Below are positions 1-8,185 of a stretch of DNA of 64,000 bases, in pieces; the first letter of the stretch is position 1, and each line of letters begins with the position of its first letter. Location: positions 245,572 through 309,571 of the forward strand of contig JALDRB010000001.1 of NCBI GenBank assembly GCA_031316155.1, given 5' to 3'. Position numbers and translations under genes: made by a program. The notes under the pieces are model-generated. The model saw only the letters and a list, made by a program, of their open reading frames with translations, was not told where the DNA came from and did not search any database. This stretch comes from Candidatus Scalindua sp. (GTDB lineage: Bacteria > Planctomycetota > Brocadiia > Brocadiales > Scalinduaceae).

Positions 1-178
1 CCTAATTACGATAAAGGAAGTTCAGCCATCGATCTATTATCGCTTCTATGTTTTTCACCTTACTTACTTCCAATGTACAAGTTATTTTGTTATCATATTG
101 ATCGGACAGTAGTAACTTATGAATGATATTCTCATGTCCAATGCAGCGGTAACAGTTATTTAATAAGTTTATTTTGTT

Positions 179-477
179 ATGATAGAATTTAAAATTGAAG
201 TAACAGAAGAAGCTAAAACAGATTTGTATTACTACTCAGCTTTCAAGTGAAAAATCATCACAGGAGAGATTCGAGTTCAACTTACATACCAACCTTTAGT
301 TGAATCAAGGAAAAGGAAGAAACTTAGAGACAACCCTATTGCTACTTGGGAATTGCGTTCAGGCAAGTATCGAATATTTTATGAAGTTGTGGAGTTTCCT
401 CCGAAGATAAAATAGTTGCAATTGGACATAAAGAACATAATAAACTATTTATAAAGGGAAAAGAGGTAAAATTATGA
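179..477 (+). pseudogene. RelE/ParE-family toxin, broken (nonsense codon plus frameshift)
   Basis: Reading from the ATG at 179 gives a protein resembling RelE/ParE-type mRNA-interferase toxins, including an EIRVQLTYQPLVESRKRKKL stretch and WELRSGKYRIFYEVVE. The frame is broken twice. An in-frame TGA lies at 248-250, and one base is missing between 394 and 403, after which the frame continues as IVAIGHKEHNKLFIKGKEVKL. The restored frame ends at TGA 475-477, overlapping the ATG of the antitoxin gene as ATGA, a normal toxin-first arrangement. The family toxin cleaves mRNA or inhibits gyrase and is neutralised by its partner. This copy should be inactive unless both lesions are sequence errors. 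Confidence 0.7.
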
Positions 478-746
478 AAACAATTGATTTAGAAAAAGAA
501 AAAATGGATTTGAGTGAAGTAATAAAATTAGCTCAAAAGGAGCCTATTTTACTTTTAACGTCTGATGGAAAGGAATTTTTCATTTCTGAAGCGGATGATT
601 TTGAAAAGGAAGTTGAGATACTTCGAGGCAGTTATACTTTTCAAAAATTCTTAGACGAAAGATCAACATGTAAGCACAGAATTCCCTTTGAAGAAATCGA
701 GAAAGAGATTGAGCAGGAATTATCAGAGCATAAGAAAACTGTATAA
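474..746 (+). CDS. Antitoxin of a RelE-type toxin-antitoxin module
   Basis: A 90-residue acidic protein. Its N-terminal part (about 1-40) resembles Phd/YefM-like antitoxins, with EPILLLTSDGKEFFISEADD. The C-terminal half is charged and helical (FEEIEKEIEQELSEHKK), as expected for the toxin-wrapping tail. The start overlaps the stop of the broken toxin, so the pair was once translationally coupled. Antitoxins of this type bind their toxin and usually repress their own promoter. With the toxin apparently dead, this gene may be an orphan remnant. No other function is suggested. Confidence 0.7.
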   Translation: MKTIDLEKEKMDLSEVIKLAQKEPILLLTSDGKEFFISEADDFEKEVEILRGSYTFQKFLDERSTCKHRIPFEEIEKEIEQELSEHKKTV

Positions 747-893
747 AAGTATGGCTTAATAGGAACAGTAAGACATAATAGTTATTACTTCTTCTTTTTT
801 CACTGCTTTCTCTCCCTCTATTTTTTTAAATTTCGGTAACGAACATCTTTTTTTATGATTAAGAAAGTATACTAATTTTTAGGAGATTATATT

Positions 894-1388
894 ATGGCAG
901 ATACTTTTTCATTCGACATCGTATGTAACGTAGAGATGCACGAAGTTAAGAATGCGGTTGATCAGGCAAAAAAGCAACTTACCGTCAGGTATGACTTCAA
1001 AGGAAGCAAGTCATCCATTACCCTGAATGATGACAATTCGATAACTCTGATTGCTGATGATGATTATAAGCTGGGAAGTTTAACAGATATTCTCAAGGCG
1101 AGACTGGTAAAAAGGGATATTCCGCTCAAGGCGCTTATACTAGGAAAGGTCGAAAAGGCCTTTGAAGGCAATGTCAGGCAGGTTGTTACATTTCAGTCCG
1201 GTATTCCCATGGAAAAAGCCAAGGAACTTGTTAAATTTATCAAAGGTCTTAAACTGAAAGTTCAGTCACAAATTCAGGAAGACAAGGTTCGGGTATCGGG
1301 AAAAAACAAGGATGATCTCCAGGCAGTTATTCAGGCAATTAAAGAGAAAAAGTATGATATTGAAATGCAGTTCATAAATTTTCGGTAA
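894..1388 (+). CDS. yajQ: YajQ family nucleotide-binding protein (DUF520)
   Basis: A 164-residue protein with the family hallmarks: an N-terminal SFDIVCNVEMHEVKNAVDQA segment, a YDFKGSKSSI motif, and a C-terminal KVQSQIQEDKVRVSGKNKDD followed by LQ and helix. Length equals the family norm. YajQ proteins have two ferredoxin-like folds and bind nucleotides; some members bind cyclic di-GMP and act as effectors with transcription regulators. The start at 894 follows AGGAG at 880-885. It stands alone between the toxin-antitoxin remnant and the symporter. Confidence 0.9.
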   Translation: MADTFSFDIVCNVEMHEVKNAVDQAKKQLTVRYDFKGSKSSITLNDDNSITLIADDDYKLGSLTDILKARLVKRDIPLKALILGKVEKAFEGNVRQVVTFQSGIPMEKAKELVKFIKGLKLKVQSQIQEDKVRVSGKNKDDLQAVIQAIKEKKYDIEMQFINFR

Positions 1389-1477
1389 GATATACTCATC
1401 TCATAATGGTTTTCGGATAAAATCCGAGATAAAATTGAGCGATTAAAGTCCTCGGCGCTTTTGTCCGGGGGTACCTT

Positions 1478-1548
1478 CACCAAGATTTGGTTTCCAGCCT
1501 GCCTGTGCGATGCGCGCAGACAGGTAAAACCGAAAACCAAATCGGTTT
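1478..1548. repeat. Nested palindromic GC-rich intergenic element
   Basis: The outer arms GATTTGGTTTCC (1484-1495) and GAAAACCAAATC (1532-1543) are near-perfect inverted repeats. Between them lies a GC-rich hairpin formed by CCTGTGCG and CGCGCAGACAGG (about 1502-1524). It sits between yajQ and the symporter and stands out from AT-rich surroundings. The inner hairpin resembles the palindrome near 11710-11740. It could be a mobile palindromic repeat or a transcription terminator for yajQ, although no T-run follows. Confidence 0.5.
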
Positions 1549-1565
1549 TAGTATATTCATTACAT

Positions 1566-3182
1566 ATGACGGTAATTGACTGGATTGTTTTAGTAGTTTA
1601 CTTGCTTGGCATTGTGGGTTTAGGCGTCTGGTTAGCAAGGCGTCAACATTCGACTGATGACTATTTCCTTGGCGGAAGAAAAATGGGAACCGCTGTCATT
1701 GCCACATCTCTCGCTGCGAACCAGGTAAGTACGATAAGTCTGATTAGCGCTCCCGCGTTTGTGGCGTTACAATCAGGCGGTGGGGTAAAGTGGATTCAGT
1801 ACGAATTCGCAGTTCCGCTTGCCATGATTGCCATAATGTTTTTGCTTGTGCCTGTTTTTCGTCGCCTGTCTGGTGCGTCAGTCTATGAATATGCTGAGCA
1901 TCGGTTCGGTGTAAGTACACGGCTCATTCTGTCGGCGCTTTTTATGTTTTCCCGCGGACTTTCAACAAGCGTGATCTTGTACACTTCTGCATTAATTCTT
2001 GCCGTTGTATTGAATCTGCACATCCTTGTTACGATGATTATTATGGCTGTTGTGGCTATTGCCTATACCACTATTGGAGGAATAATGGCTGATGTATACA
2101 GTGATATCCTGCAGCTTATCATTCTGTATGGCGGGGTGCTTACAGCATTGATTGTATCAATAAAGAATTTAGGAGATGATTTGTCTTCTTCCTCAATTGA
2201 TCCAGTTCGGCTGAAAGCGATAGATTTTTTTCATCACGGGTTCGGAGATAACCAGACTTTTGCTTTCTGGCCCATGATTATCGGCTGCCTTTTTCTCTAT
2301 ATCGGATATTACGGATGTGATCAAAGTCAGGCGCAGCGGTTGCTTGCTACACCTGATAGCCGCCGGGCCCAGAACGCTTTAATGATGAATGGATTGATTC
2401 GGTTTCCCATAGTTCTTACATACATTATATTTGGAATCGTCCTTGCACTCTTTATTCAACACCATCCGGAATTTGCTGCCGAGCTGGAAGGGAAGAGTCC
2501 GGATTATCTAGTGCCGACATTCATGATACATTACCTGCCTGTTGGTTTGGTTGGACTGGTGATGGCAGGCCTGTTTGCGGCTTCAATGTCGAGTATTGAT
2601 TCTGCTTTCAATTCGCTTTCTGCGGTAACGGTTTCAGATTTTATTCTCAGGTATAAGCCGGGACTTAAAGACAACCCCCTTAAGATGCTTCGTTTATCCA
2701 GGCTTATTACGTTGGTGTGGGGTATATTGAGTGCAGGAGGGGCTTACTTCGTAGCACGGTCAACTTCTACCGTGATCGAGATCGTGAATATGGTAGGGTC
2801 AGCTTTTTCCGGTCCTATTCTGGCTACTTTTCTAGGTGGTATTTTGTTTCAATCGTTTACAGGGGCTGGAATAATTACCGGCATACTATTCGGCACAGCC
2901 TTAAATTTCTTCATAGGTCAATACATACCCTCGATTTCCTGGCTTTGGTGGGGGCCAATCGGTTTTTTCACCACACTAATTGTTGCTTTCCTGGTTTCAA
3001 ATACCGTTTCAACCGGAATGCATGGCTCAGAAGAGTGGACTCTGAAGGGTGTATTGGGAAAATATCCGGAGGAGCGAAGCTGGTGGAAAGATAAAAGAGT
3101 TTATGTGCTGTTAACCTATACTCTCATTATCATTCTAGTCTCATTGATAATGACGCGTGTCTTGGATTCACTGTCAATATAA
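1566..3182 (+). CDS. Sodium:solute symporter family transporter
   Basis: A 538-residue integral membrane protein of the SSS family (SLC5-like), which couples Na+ entry to uptake of a sugar, amino acid, vitamin or similar solute. About 13 hydrophobic segments are visible. Family signatures include DDYFLGGRKMG near the N-terminus, SLAANQVSTISL in the first helices, and FAASMSSIDSAFNSLSAV in the region of the conserved signature helix. I chose the ATG at 1566 (MTVIDWIVLVVYLLG) over an upstream ATG at 1461, because the extra 35 residues are translated from the palindromic repeat. The substrate cannot be told from sequence. The next gene encodes an IMPase-like enzyme, which might hint at sugar or inositol use, but this is only a guess. 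Confidence 0.88.
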   Translation: MTVIDWIVLVVYLLGIVGLGVWLARRQHSTDDYFLGGRKMGTAVIATSLAANQVSTISLISAPAFVALQSGGGVKWIQYEFAVPLAMIAIMFLLVPVFRRLSGASVYEYAEHRFGVSTRLILSALFMFSRGLSTSVILYTSALILAVVLNLHILVTMIIMAVVAIAYTTIGGIMADVYSDILQLIILYGGVLTALIVSIKNLGDDLSSSSIDPVRLKAIDFFHHGFGDNQTFAFWPMIIGCLFLYIGYYGCDQSQAQRLLATPDSRRAQNALMMNGLIRFPIVLTYIIFGIVLALFIQHHPEFAAELEGKSPDYLVPTFMIHYLPVGLVGLVMAGLFAASMSSIDSAFNSLSAVTVSDFILRYKPGLKDNPLKMLRLSRLITLVWGILSAGGAYFVARSTSTVIEIVNMVGSAFSGPILATFLGGILFQSFTGAGIITGILFGTALNFFIGQYIPSISWLWWGPIGFFTTLIVAFLVSNTVSTGMHGSEEWTLKGVLGKYPEERSWWKDKRVYVLLTYTLIIILVSLIMTRVLDSLSI

Positions 3183-3356
3183 AGGAAAGGGGAGAGACAA
3201 GATACTGTTTAAACGAGCGAGACAAATTGCTTGATTTTTCTTTGGCTCGTGGTATGGTTGATTTAATAACTATTGACGTTAACGACCATCTGAAGTCTGA
3301 AAAGGAGTTAATTTAATGCGTAGGAATTTTGGAAAAGTTAGCCAGGATGGCCTAGC

Positions 3357-4163
3357 TTGATAGATAACGAACTGATTCCATATCTTCAATTTGCAGTTGA
3401 AATAAGTAAAGAAGCCGGGAAGTTGAACCGTACATCCTTTAATCATCCAAAAGAGATTCAGAAAAAGAGAGATGATTCTCTGGTTACAGCGACTGATAAA
3501 CAATCCGAGATACTTGTCAGGGAGGCGATAGCAAAGAATTTTCCTGAACACGGGATTCTCGGGGAAGAGTTTGGTGTGAAAGATTCTGACTCTGATTACT
3601 CCTGGTGTATAGACCCTCTGGATGGAACATCAAATTTTGTCAGGGGTATACCTATTTTTGCAGTCTCGATAGCACTCTTCCATAAAAACGAACCTGTTGT
3701 GGGTGTTGTCTATGATCCTATGAGTAATAATTTGTTTTCTGCCGTAAAGGGCGGCGGTGCATCTCTTAATAATGGCCCCTTACGAGAAACGAATAATCCT
3801 TTGCAGAGCAAGTTGCTTTTCGCAGTCCAATCGGATTATGATGGGAAAGTACCTGCTCATATAACCCTGATACTTGAAAGGGCAAAGATTCGTAATGTCG
3901 GAGTTGCTTCATTACACATCTGCTATGTAGCAGCAGGGTGGCTTGACTGTTACGTGGATGAAAAAAGCTGCCTCTGGGACATTGCCGCAGGTTCTGTTAT
4001 CATGTCAGAAGCGGGAGGCATCATGAGCAAAACAGATGGAGGAAATCTCTTTCCCCTTGAGGATGATATAGCAAGCTACACGGAGAGAAAATTACACTGC
4101 ATCGGTGCTAAAAAAGATATTCACAAAAGGGTCCTTAACGAATTTTTTCTGAATAGCAGATAA
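3357..4163 (+). CDS. Inositol monophosphatase family protein
   Basis: A 268-residue Mg2+-dependent, Li+-sensitive-type phosphatase. Metal-binding motifs are GEEFG (about residues 69-73), DPLDGT (86-91) and WDIAAG (about 208-213), the complete three-part IMPase active site. Family members hydrolyse inositol phosphate, histidinol phosphate, fructose-1,6-bisphosphate, NADP(H) or PAP; which one applies here is unclear. The start is a TTG at 3357 with AGGA nine bases upstream; no ATG lies near. The ROK kinase gene follows after 7 bases, so the two are probably cotranscribed and may share a sugar-phosphate role. Confidence 0.87.
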   Translation: MIDNELIPYLQFAVEISKEAGKLNRTSFNHPKEIQKKRDDSLVTATDKQSEILVREAIAKNFPEHGILGEEFGVKDSDSDYSWCIDPLDGTSNFVRGIPIFAVSIALFHKNEPVVGVVYDPMSNNLFSAVKGGGASLNNGPLRETNNPLQSKLLFAVQSDYDGKVPAHITLILERAKIRNVGVASLHICYVAAGWLDCYVDEKSCLWDIAAGSVIMSEAGGIMSKTDGGNLFPLEDDIASYTERKLHCIGAKKDIHKRVLNEFFLNSR

Positions 4164-4170
4164 CGATAGC

Positions 4171-5145
4171 ATGCAGAATAGACCAGATACCTATGTATTG
4201 GCTGCAGATGTAGGTGGTACGAATACCCGGATGGCGGTAGTTTCAGGAGATGGGGAGATTCATGCCCTGTTAAAAAAACCTACCCGATGTAAAGAAGGCA
4301 AGGAGGCGATGCTTCAGTTTCTTCTCTCTTTTATGAGAGAGATCATAAGGAAATCAGAACTCCCCTGTGAAGAGATAGCCGGAGCAGGGGTAGGTTTTCC
4401 TGGTCCACTTGATGCAGAGACCGGAATAATCTTCAATCCGCCCAATCTGACAGGCTGGGATGGTATTCCATTAAGGCGTATACTTGAAGATGAGTTGAAA
4501 ATGCCTGTTTCTATCGAGAATGACGCAAACGCTGCTGCATTGGGTGAATGGTGGAAAGGTGCCGGTGCAGGGACAAACAGCTTTATCTGTATTACGCTGG
4601 GTACTGGTGTTGGAGGTGGCATAATCCTGGATGGGAGACTCTGGTACGGTGCATCGGGTATGGCAGGCGAGATCGGCCACACAACCATTATACGAAACGG
4701 GATAAAATGTACCTGCGGGAACAGCGGCTGCCTGGAAGCGTATGCCTCTGCCAGGGGTATCATCGATAGAGTACAAAATGTCTTATCAGAAAGAGGAGAC
4801 AAGAGGGGAATACGGGAATGCCTGACCCTTGAACGCATCAGCAGTATGGCCTCTCAGGGAAATGAAATGATTGGAAGCATTATCAGGGAAACCGGTATTA
4901 TCCTGGGTATTGCAGTAGCAAATATCGCGAACCTCCTCAATCCGGAAATGGTTGCGTTGTTTGGCGGTGTTACGAATCTGGGAGAGACTCTTTTCAAGCC
5001 GATGAGGGAAGAAGTGAAAAAAAGGGCATTTGAAAAAGCGACCGAACCACTCAAGATAGAAGTTGCAAAACTTGGCGATAATAGCGGGATACTTGGCGCA
5101 GCGAAGAGCATACTTTTAAGAATTTCGGATAGTGAAAGAGCGTGA
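4171..5145 (+). CDS. ROK family sugar kinase (glucokinase-like)
   Basis: A 324-residue kinase with the N-terminal phosphate-binding loop DVGGTNTRMAVV (about 14-25), ENDANAAALGEW near 116-127, LGTGVGGGII near 145-155, and the ROK zinc motif CTCGNSGCLEAYAS near 180-193. The overall pattern fits ATP-dependent glucokinase or N-acetyl-hexosamine kinase. A His upstream in EIGHTTI would complete the zinc site. It follows the IMPase-like gene closely and ends just before the converging MGMT gene. The exact sugar substrate is not determined. Confidence 0.88.
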   Translation: MQNRPDTYVLAADVGGTNTRMAVVSGDGEIHALLKKPTRCKEGKEAMLQFLLSFMREIIRKSELPCEEIAGAGVGFPGPLDAETGIIFNPPNLTGWDGIPLRRILEDELKMPVSIENDANAAALGEWWKGAGAGTNSFICITLGTGVGGGIILDGRLWYGASGMAGEIGHTTIIRNGIKCTCGNSGCLEAYASARGIIDRVQNVLSERGDKRGIRECLTLERISSMASQGNEMIGSIIRETGIILGIAVANIANLLNPEMVALFGGVTNLGETLFKPMREEVKKRAFEKATEPLKIEVAKLGDNSGILGAAKSILLRISDSERA

Positions 5146-5162
5146 ATATGTCAGGAAATTAT

Positions 5163-5684
5163 TCAAGGAACTGAGTCGCCTTTCGGTATTCCTTCCAATT
5201 GCAAGAGCCTCTTTTTTATTGAAATGCCTGACGTGTATCCGCCAAGATTTCCATTAGAACACACTACGCGATGGCAGGGTACTACGGGAGGAATCGGGTT
5301 TGCTCCAACGGCATTACCTACAGCCCTGGAGGAATTCGGGTTTCCTATTTTTCCGGCAACCCATTTATAAGACCTCAACTCTCCGTAAGGAATTTCCATT
5401 ACTTTGCTCCATACCTTTCTCTGGAATAGTGTTCCCCTACTTAAATCCAGGTGTAGTTTAAAATCTTTTCGGCATCCATTAAAATAATCCAGCAGAACTT
5501 TCTTTATTTCACCGAACACCTTGTCATCCCTGACAATTTCTTTCCGGAGGCTTTTCTTCAGATAAGAGATAAATTTGTCCTCTGAGATACCGGAAAAGGT
5601 AACATCACATATCCCTTTTAGCGTTTTTGCGACAAAAACAGGACCAAAAGAGGAATCAAAACCCGTGTAATAAATTTTTCCCAT
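5163..5684 (-). CDS. ogt: Methylated-DNA--[protein]-cysteine S-methyltransferase
   Basis: A 173-residue suicide repair protein that removes O6-alkyl groups from guanine. The C-terminal domain carries the active-site motif VVPCHRVV with the acceptor cysteine at about residue 137, preceded by the helix-turn-helix SSRAVGNAVGANP and followed by LGGYTSG and KRLLQLEG. The N-terminal domain is the less conserved RNase-H-like fold. Length matches Ogt/MGMT enzymes without the Ada regulatory domain. It converges on the kinase gene with an 18-bp gap. Symbol ogt is by family, not by tested orthology. Confidence 0.9.
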   Translation of the reverse strand: MGKIYYTGFDSSFGPVFVAKTLKGICDVTFSGISEDKFISYLKKSLRKEIVRDDKVFGEIKKVLLDYFNGCRKDFKLHLDLSRGTLFQRKVWSKVMEIPYGELRSYKWVAGKIGNPNSSRAVGNAVGANPIPPVVPCHRVVCSNGNLGGYTSGISIKKRLLQLEGIPKGDSVP

Positions 5685-5756
5685 TGTGCAAGATTGGTAG
5701 CTTAGTAATAATTTTTTACCATTTTTGGCAAAATTTCATTAATGGAGGTTTCAGGT

Positions 5757-5830
5757 ATATCTTATCCGCCCGGCCTATAGGCCATTCGCCAGCCCGACAC
5801 GCATTCTGGCGGGGACGGGTAAGCACCAAA
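5757..5830. repeat. GC-rich intergenic palindromic element
   Basis: It contains CCGCCCGG followed by CCATTCGCCAGCCCGAC and a TCTGGCGGGGACGGG arm. The CCGCCCGG-N-TTCGCCAGCCCGAC core recurs in the element at 14264-14450 and more weakly at 12004-12188. The self-complementary CGCCAG and CTGGCG arms can form a hairpin. Composition differs sharply from the AT-rich surroundings. It is likely one copy of a dispersed repeat family in this genome. Confidence 0.55.
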
Positions 5831-5982
5831 TAATAAATACCAAATAACAAACAAACCACAATAAACAAACACAAAATTCCAAACAGGTTTTGAAAAATCA
5901 AAGTAGTTTGTTTTTTCATGCATTGGAATTTGTAATTTGTTTGTATTTTGTGATTTGAGATTTGGAATTTAGTAGCTCCTGT
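5825..5982. repeat. AT-rich long imperfect inverted repeat
   Basis: The left arm is rich in CAAATAA, CAAATAC and AACAAAC units and ends in AATTCCAAACAGG (about 5826-5887). The right arm is its approximate reverse complement, starting at TTGGAATTTGTAATTTGTTTG (5924) and running through GATTTGGAATTT (about 5970). The two arms are separated by about 35 bases containing TGTTTTTTCATGC. The pattern suggests a fold-back element of the MITE or intergenic repeat kind. No transposase or clear target-site duplication is visible. Confidence 0.5.
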
Positions 5983-6097
5983 GTTTGGTTCAGGCTTGGC
6001 CTGTTAGGTTGTCACTAAAATACTAAGAACTCAGTTTCGTAAAAATGGTTACCTGTTTTATTCTCTATATGAAGAGATCTTTCATACATTACCGTAA

Positions 6098-6943
6098 TTA
6101 TGAATTAGTGTGCTCAGCTTTGTGCCCGAAAATCACTTTTGTTGCTTTAATAAAGCCAACACTGATAGCCGTTATCAGGAGAATGGTCAGCAAAACCGAA
6201 AGAATGTATGAGGTTATTCTCCATGAATTATCCAGTATCGACTGCCACCATTTGTAATCAAGCAAAGATATCTCGATCCACTCCAAACTAAAGAGGCCTA
6301 ATCCTATGATAAGAAAACCCAATACGATGTACTTAATATCGCCTCTTCGCGGGGCCATTGATATGGTAAAGATAATGGAGGCTACGGTAAAGATTACTGA
6401 ATGTATGGTATGAAAACCCTGTTTCCAGAATTCGTCAAGTGTCAGCCTTATTATGTCTAAAAAATCTTTCGCATAATCGAATACAGCCTGTAAAGAAAAT
6501 GTTAATTCATTCGGCAGTGTTTCATCTATTCGAATTGGGTTTCCAAGGATAATGGAAGTTATAATCAAGGAAAAACCGCACCCAAAAAGAGGAGCTGCAG
6601 CTATAAAAAAATCAAAGAGGAAGGGGATTTTAGGTTTGTCATACGTAATAGTACCGCTAACAGGTTTGAAGATGTTCAGTTCTCTGATAGTGGTCCCCGT
6701 AACCAGGCACAAGAGGGCATGGCTGAGCTCATGGACAATGGCACCGGGAAAAAGAAAAAACTTGATTACCTTTATGTTCAGATACTTCTCCCAGAGCTTT
6801 TCAATGCCGAAGCTCATAAACACAATAAGAACAGCTGCAAAAGTAAAGGCTAAGTATACCGTTTCAGGTCTTGCAGTATGCCGGGGATATAAATAATAGA
6901 ATAAAATAATAAAAAGTGTTATCAGAACTTGGCTCCTTAACAT
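6098..6943 (-). CDS. M50-like membrane zinc metalloprotease
   Basis: A 281-residue, strongly hydrophobic protein with an HELSH zinc motif at about residues 71-75 inside a membrane-associated segment (FFLFPGAIVHELSHALLCLVTGT). This is typical of site-2-protease-like M50 proteins. Two hydrophobic helices precede the motif and four or more follow. A second family feature, an NPxxDG-type motif, is not clear, so it may belong to a divergent M50-like group. Such proteases cut membrane-embedded substrates such as anti-sigma factors. It is monocistronic by position, and the substrate is unknown. Confidence 0.7.
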   Translation of the reverse strand: MLRSQVLITLFIILFYYLYPRHTARPETVYLAFTFAAVLIVFMSFGIEKLWEKYLNIKVIKFFLFPGAIVHELSHALLCLVTGTTIRELNIFKPVSGTITYDKPKIPFLFDFFIAAAPLFGCGFSLIITSIILGNPIRIDETLPNELTFSLQAVFDYAKDFLDIIRLTLDEFWKQGFHTIHSVIFTVASIIFTISMAPRRGDIKYIVLGFLIIGLGLFSLEWIEISLLDYKWWQSILDNSWRITSYILSVLLTILLITAISVGFIKATKVIFGHKAEHTNS

Positions 6944-7153
6944 TCACAGCCAGACGGGTTGCCTGCCTTGACAGCTATTGAAAAGAAACCCCAGGTGAAT
7001 GTTCTGCGAATTCCGGGGGTTAACTTTGTTTAGTAATTTAGCTTATTTTGCAGCTCGTTCTAAAAAAATATGTGCCTGTGCTCAAGTTTAAAATGGTAAA
7101 ATCCTATTCTTTGTGAGAGGAAGACACAATTGGTTCCTTTCATCCAGAATTAA

Positions 7154-7759
7154 TCAGATATCGTTCCTGCAGGTTTTCTTTCGCCAGCGATAGATGCGCA
7201 GGGGAGGAATGTTACAGAATACCCTGAGAACTTCTGCATTGCCGAAAAAAGAACGTCCCAGTTTAGACACGAGGTCACGCACCTGGTAGGCTATGAAAGA
7301 ACCGTTCGGGGAAAGAGCCGTGTGAATCTCCTCAATGATACGTTGTCCTTTTCCACGACTGATGTTAGAGAACGGAATGCCGGAGATCACCACTTCCGGC
7401 TGCGGAAGCTGGTAATAGTGGAGGATCTCACGAAGATTTGCAGCGCACCCGTGATGGACCAGGAGACGAGGGTCGGAACATCGTCTGAGTATCGATACAA
7501 AACGGTGATTGATTTCGATGCTGAGCAGGTTAGAAGAGGGAGGGAGTTCCCGTAGAGCGGCATTCGTGATACCGCCTGTACCGGGGCCAAGTTCAACGAC
7601 AGTCCTGGCTTTTCTCAAACCCGCGAGTGTTACAACCCGGCGCTCAAGGAAACGAGAGCTTGGAAATGCCGAGCCTACCTGCTGCGGTTTCTGGAGGAAG
7701 CAGCGAAAGAAATCGAGCCTGGAATCAGATTGTTGGAGAAAACGGTTGTCTGTAATCAT
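7154..7759 (-). CDS. Class I SAM-dependent methyltransferase, PmtA-like
   Basis: A 201-residue protein. The opening QKPQQVGSAFPSSRFLERRV resembles phospholipid N-methyltransferases (PmtA type). It is followed by the SAM-binding motif I VVELGPGTGGIT (about 55-66), LLSIEINHRF with the acidic motif II residue, and VISGIPFSNIS as motif IV. PmtA enzymes convert phosphatidylethanolamine to its methylated forms. The family also resembles rRNA adenine dimethylases, and without structure I cannot exclude that role. The gene is visibly more GC-rich (about half GC) than its neighbours, which may point to transfer. Confidence 0.75.
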   Translation of the reverse strand: MITDNRFLQQSDSRLDFFRCFLQKPQQVGSAFPSSRFLERRVVTLAGLRKARTVVELGPGTGGITNAALRELPPSSNLLSIEINHRFVSILRRCSDPRLLVHHGCAANLREILHYYQLPQPEVVISGIPFSNISRGKGQRIIEEIHTALSPNGSFIAYQVRDLVSKLGRSFFGNAEVLRVFCNIPPLRIYRWRKKTCRNDI

Positions 7760-8185
7760 GGTTTCCCCGGGGCACCTGTCATGCCTTCTGACGTCTGCCT
7801 GCTGGAAATTTGCTGAGCACAGCCAGGAAAATCTGCGGTGAGGTTTATCGTCAGTTAAAGTCTCCTCTAAAATTTTGTATCAAAAAAGATAAAACAGGAT
7901 TTTCTGATAACCGGTACGAGCACTAGCATGATATTGTGTACATATTAAAAAAATATTCCCTGGTGTTCAAGACAAAAAAGTGAAAAAAGTCAGTTCTTAT
8001 AGAGAGAAAAATTCAAATGGGCCTGATAATTCCTGGTAACAAATGGTACGGATAAACGATGGCATATGTGTTCCCAGCTGAATTTGTATAATCAGAGTAT
8101 ATGTGCATTGTTGATTTCTAAACCGATAATTTATTGATTTCAGGTTCCGGTCTCTGTCAGGTTGAAATTTGTCAGTGTTACCATT
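7760..8185. other. Gene-free stretch, no recognised feature
   Basis: This 426-bp stretch lies between two minus-strand genes. No open frame with protein-like composition, RNA gene, strong hairpin or clear promoter was recognised. It should contain the upstream region of the methyltransferase gene and the downstream region of the transporter gene. Confidence 0.5.

Larger units (their letters stand above)
5685..6097. other. Gene-free stretch holding two repeat elements
   Basis: No convincing gene is seen in this 413-bp gap between two minus-strand genes. It contains a GC-rich palindromic element (5757-5830) and a long AT-rich imperfect inverted repeat (about 5825-5982). Both are listed separately. 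Short open frames here are made of repeat sequence. Confidence 0.6.

Noticed and set aside
6..180. Minus-strand frame with a CxxC pair and about 50 residues after it
   Set aside because: It looks somewhat protein-like (CYRCIGHENIIHKLLLSDQY) but lacks a start codon and is too short to identify; left as unknown at the window edge.
4314..4838. 174-residue antisense frame in the ROK kinase gene
   Set aside because: The sense strand carries full kinase motifs; the antisense has no recognisable features.
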